Of a DNA stretch of 26,734 bases, positions 24,334 to 26,734 are shown in pieces. The position numbers were made by a program, and so were the translations under genes. The notes below the pieces were generated by a model, which worked only from the letters and a program-made list of their open reading frames with translations, searched no databases and was not told the origin of the DNA. The stretch's first letter is position 1. The number at the start of each line of letters is the position of its first letter. This DNA is from Pseudomonadota bacterium (GTDB taxonomy: Bacteria; Pseudomonadota; Alphaproteobacteria; UBA2966; CAIVPW01): the NCBI GenBank assembly GCA_027625125.1, contig JAQBXG010000002.1, positions 1 to 26,734 of the forward strand, read 5' to 3'.

Positions 24334-24624
24334 ATGGAAGTTGATCCGCTGATCTGGGAGTTGTCGATTTTCGTGCTGGCGATCTTTGTCGGCTATTACG
24401 TCGTTTGGAGCGTCACGCCGGCGCTGCATACGCCGTTGATGGCGATCACCAACGCGATTTCGAGCGTCATCATTGTCGGCGCGCTGATCGCCGCCGGGCC
24501 GGAAGCGGCGAGCGCGGCGAAGGTGATGGGATTTGCGGCGATGACGCTGGCGGCGATCAATATCTTTGGCGGCTTTGTCGTCACCCAGCGCATGTTGCAG
24601 ATGTTCAAGAAGAAACAGCGCTAG
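24334..24624 (+). CDS. pntAB: NAD(P) transhydrogenase subunit alpha part 2 (membrane part)
   Basis: A 96-residue inner-membrane subunit with three to four transmembrane helices (IFVLAIFVGYYVVW; HTPLMAITNAISSVIIVGAL; AAMTLAAINIFGGFVV). The LHTPLMAITNAISS segment is the family signature. The terminal QRMLQMFKKKQR faces the cytoplasm. It has a strong ribosome-binding site, GGAGGGG (24325-24331), before the ATG. Together with PntB domain II it forms the proton channel. Confidence 0.97.
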   Translation: MEVDPLIWELSIFVLAIFVGYYVVWSVTPALHTPLMAITNAISSVIIVGALIAAGPEAASAAKVMGFAAMTLAAINIFGGFVVTQRMLQMFKKKQR

Positions 24625-24633
24625 GTCGCGGCC

Positions 24634-26019
24634 ATGTCCCCGAACCTGACCGCCCTCGCCTACCTCGCCGCATCGGTATGTTTCGTGCTGGCGCTCCGCG
24701 GGCTCGCGTCGCCGAACTCGGCCCGGCGCGGCAATCAGTTCGGCATCGCCGGTATGGCGATCGCCATCGGCACCACGGTCGTGAACCCGGAAATCGTGTC
24801 GTATGGCTGGATTTTGGCCGCGCTGGTGTTGGGCGGCGGCATCGGCACCGTCATCGCGCTCAGGATCCATATGACGGCGATGCCGCAACTGGTGGCGGCC
24901 TTTCACAGCCTGGTCGGCATGGCCGCCGTGCTGGTGGCGGCGGCGGCGATGACCAATCCCGCCGCATTCGGCATCACCGGGGCCGACGGCGCGATCCGGA
25001 TGGCGAGCGCGATCGAAATGGCGCTGGGAGTGGCGATCGGCGCGATCACGTTTTCCGGCTCGGTGGTCGCCTTTGCCAAGCTGCAGGGGCTGGTGTCGGG
25101 CAACCCGGTCGTGTTCCCCGGCCAGCATCTGTTGAACCTGGTGATCGGGATCGGCATCGTCGTCGCGACAGTGCTGTTCGCACAGTCGCCGGACCCGACG
25201 CTGTTCTGGGGTCTGACCGCGGCGGCGTTCGTCATCGGCCTGTTGCTGATTATTCCGATCGGCGGCGCCGATATGCCGGTCGTGATTTCGATGCTGAATT
25301 CGTATTCCGGCTGGGCCGCCGCCGGGATCGGATTCACGCTGGGCAATTCGGCGTTGATCGTCACCGGGGCGCTGGTCGGGTCGTCGGGCGCGATCCTGAG
25401 TTACATCATGGTCCGGGCGATGAACCGTTCGTTCGTCAGCGTCATCCTGGGCGGGTTCGGGGGCGATGCGACCGTGACGGCGGCGCGCAGCGACCGGCCG
25501 GTGAAGTCCGGCAGCGCCGAGGATGCCGCGTTCCTGCTGGAGAACGCCGGATCGGTGGTGATCGTGCCCGGCTATGGCCTGGCGGTGGCGCAGGCGCAGC
25601 ACGTGCTGGCGGAAATGGCCGAAAAGCTGAAGGCCAAGGGCGTGCGGGTGCGGTATGCGATTCACCCGGTGGCAGGGCGGATGCCGGGCCATATGAACGT
25701 GCTGCTGGCCGAGGCAAATGTTCCGTATGAGGACGTGCTGGAGCTGGAGGAGATCAATCCCGACTTTGCGAACACCGACGTCGCGATCGTCATCGGCGCG
25801 AACGACGTGACCAACCCCGCCGCCCGCAACGATCCGACGAGTCCGATCTTCGGCATGCCGGTGCTGGACGTCGACAAGGCCAACACCGTGCTGTTCGTCA
25901 AACGCTCGCTGTCGCCGGGGTATGCCGGGATCGACAACGATCTGTTCTATGCCGACGGCACGATGATGCTGTTCGCCGACGCCAAGAAGATGGTGCAGGA
26001 TATCGCCAAGGAGCTGTAG
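24634..26019 (+). CDS. pntB: NAD(P) transhydrogenase subunit beta
   Basis: A 461-residue protein. Residues about 1-260 are the membrane domain II with many helices, including RIHMTAMPQLVAAFHSLVG and LNSYSGWAAAGIGF. Residues about 285-461 are the NADP(H)-binding domain III, with VVIVPGYGLAVAQAQHVL, HPVAGRMPGHMNVLLAEA, VIGANDVTNPAAR and FVKRSLSPGYAGIDNDLF. All expected motifs are intact. The spacing to pntAB is 9 bases, and the peptide deformylase homologue follows after two bases. Confidence 0.97.
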   Translation: MSPNLTALAYLAASVCFVLALRGLASPNSARRGNQFGIAGMAIAIGTTVVNPEIVSYGWILAALVLGGGIGTVIALRIHMTAMPQLVAAFHSLVGMAAVLVAAAAMTNPAAFGITGADGAIRMASAIEMALGVAIGAITFSGSVVAFAKLQGLVSGNPVVFPGQHLLNLVIGIGIVVATVLFAQSPDPTLFWGLTAAAFVIGLLLIIPIGGADMPVVISMLNSYSGWAAAGIGFTLGNSALIVTGALVGSSGAILSYIMVRAMNRSFVSVILGGFGGDATVTAARSDRPVKSGSAEDAAFLLENAGSVVIVPGYGLAVAQAQHVLAEMAEKLKAKGVRVRYAIHPVAGRMPGHMNVLLAEANVPYEDVLELEEINPDFANTDVAIVIGANDVTNPAARNDPTSPIFGMPVLDVDKANTVLFVKRSLSPGYAGIDNDLFYADGTMMLFADAKKMVQDIAKEL

Positions 26020-26021
26020 CC

Positions 26022-26579
26022 GTGTCGATTCTGAAAATTGCCCGAATGGGTCACCCGGTCCTGCGCGTACAGGCGGAGGCGGTGGAGGACCCGACAGAGC
26101 CGGAGATCCGGCGGCTGGTGGGCGACATGATCGAGACGATGCTGGACGCCAACGGCCGCGGGCTGGCAGCGAACCAGGTCCATGTTCCGAAGCAGGTCGT
26201 GGTGTATATCCCGCCGGGCGACGAGGACGACGACGAGGAAGAGGGCGACGGCGGCGCGCACGAGGTCGCCGTGCTGATCAACCCGCAACTGGAGCCGTTG
26301 ACCGAGGAGTTGGAGGACGGGTGGGAGGGATGCCTGTCGGTGCCGGACATGCGCGGCATCGTGCCGCGGGCGACGCGCGTGCGGTTGCGCGCGACGGGCC
26401 TCGACGGCAGCGCGATCGACCAGGAACTTGCCGGATTTCACGCCCGGGTCGTGCAGCACGAGTGCGACCACCTGAAGGGGATTCTGTATCCGATGCGGAT
26501 GCACAATCTTGGCTCGTTGATGTTCGAATCCGAATTGCAGCACTACGCGGCGAAGGCGGACGATGACGGCAAGGGCTGA
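26022..26579 (+). CDS. def: Peptide deformylase homologue with acidic insert
   Basis: A 185-residue protein that starts with GTG 26022. Three deformylase motifs are visible: motif 1 as GRGLAANQ (residues 45-52, usually G[V/I]GLAAxQ), motif 2 EGCLS (102-106, Cys ligand 104) and motif 3 QHECDH (145-150, His ligands and catalytic Glu147). The metal ligands are therefore complete, and the enzyme could remove formyl groups from nascent Met. Two oddities are Arg46 in motif 1 and an acidic low-complexity insert (residues 66-78, DEDDDEEEGDGG). The essential def gene is usually next to fmt, which is absent here, so this may be a second paralogue. The next gene starts within its last 17 bases. Confidence 0.9.
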   Translation: MSILKIARMGHPVLRVQAEAVEDPTEPEIRRLVGDMIETMLDANGRGLAANQVHVPKQVVVYIPPGDEDDDEEEGDGGAHEVAVLINPQLEPLTEELEDGWEGCLSVPDMRGIVPRATRVRLRATGLDGSAIDQELAGFHARVVQHECDHLKGILYPMRMHNLGSLMFESELQHYAAKADDDGKG

Positions 26580-26734
26580 CTCGGTTCTGGATGCGGCCCG
26601 CGACGCGGTGCTGGACGCCGCATTGCCGCAGGCCGCGCGCCGGGGATGGACAGCGGGCGTGCTGGACGACGCGGTGGCGGCGGCCGGCATCGACGCACCG
26701 CTGTCGGCGCGCGCGTTCGCCCGTGGCCCCGCCG
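26563..26734 (+). CDS. COQ9-family protein (5' part only)
   Basis: From ATG 26563 the frame is open to the window edge (57 residues). The sequence AARDAVLDAALPQAARRGW, then a helix-turn-helix-like stretch and AFARGPA, fits the N-terminal TetR-like part of COQ9 proteins (compare '...LFPRGP' at this place). COQ9 is a lipid-binding accessory factor for ubiquinone synthesis. The start lies inside the deformylase homologue gene in a different frame, with GCGGACG upstream. The call rests on a short fragment. Confidence 0.65.
   Translation, partial: MTARADSVLDAARDAVLDAALPQAARRGWTAGVLDDAVAAAGIDAPLSARAFARGPA

Noticed and set aside
24319..25692. A 457-codon minus-strand open frame rich in His, Arg, Asp and Gln
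   Set aside because: It mirrors pntAB and pntB codons. No family features are present.
1..26734. CRISPR array, prophage, plasmid origin or riboswitch
   Set aside because: No regularly spaced direct repeats, phage structural or integrase genes, replication genes or recognisable riboswitch cores were found on reading both strands.

Overview
The window reads as chromosomal DNA of a GC-rich alphaproteobacterium. The evidence is the gene set: a very large NAD-dependent glutamate dehydrogenase, the split three-gene proton-translocating transhydrogenase (pntAA-pntAB-pntB), an RpoH sigma factor with an intact RpoH box, a COQ9-type ubiquinone gene, a DUF1244 protein and a JAMM peptidase. Coding density is high, with many 1-4 base gene overlaps. 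Most of the window is housekeeping. The accessory content is two short non-coding mobile-like elements, a lower-GC two-gene surface module and a duplicated membrane-protein/cyclase pair.

Layout. 1-632 (-): 5' part of a MipA/OmpV outer-membrane protein. 737-5523 (+): NAD-glutamate dehydrogenase broken by a one-base frameshift at about 2969, followed by a secreted DUF2147 protein and a UMF1-type MFS transporter. 7285-7561: a 277-bp MITE-like element with about 34-bp terminal inverted repeats, sitting where two convergent genes meet at a CTAG stop codon. 7558-8554 (-): two small secreted proteins, the second of Rap1a/Tai type. 8594-8669 (-): tRNA-Glu(CUC). 8832-11791 (+): a lipoprotein with a C-terminal trypsin-like protease domain, translationally coupled to a TraT-like lipoprotein, in visibly lower-GC DNA.

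11834-12600 (-): a JAMM peptidase and a small membrane-anchored protein. 12604-15462 (+): rluD-like pseudouridine synthase, rpoH and a ZnuA-like metal-binding protein, the last overlapping rpoH. 15571-18221 (+): two tandem paralogues sharing an N-terminal domain and a transmembrane pair; the second also carries a class III cyclase domain that lacks its first metal-binding Asp. 18226-18357: a second hairpin-rich, CTAG-bounded element at the stop codon of pyk. 18354-19781 (-): pyruvate kinase.

19878-22188 (+): N-formylglutamate amidohydrolase-family protein, YbdK-type carboxylate-amine ligase and DUF1244 protein. 22229-26734 (+): nucleotide-sugar epimerase, pntAA, pntAB, pntB, a peptide deformylase homologue and the start of a COQ9-family gene, packed as one probable transcription unit.

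The points most worth a second look are the CTAG/stop-codon insertions, the paralogue pair with the degenerate cyclase, the lipoprotein-protease/TraT module and the frameshift in the glutamate dehydrogenase gene.
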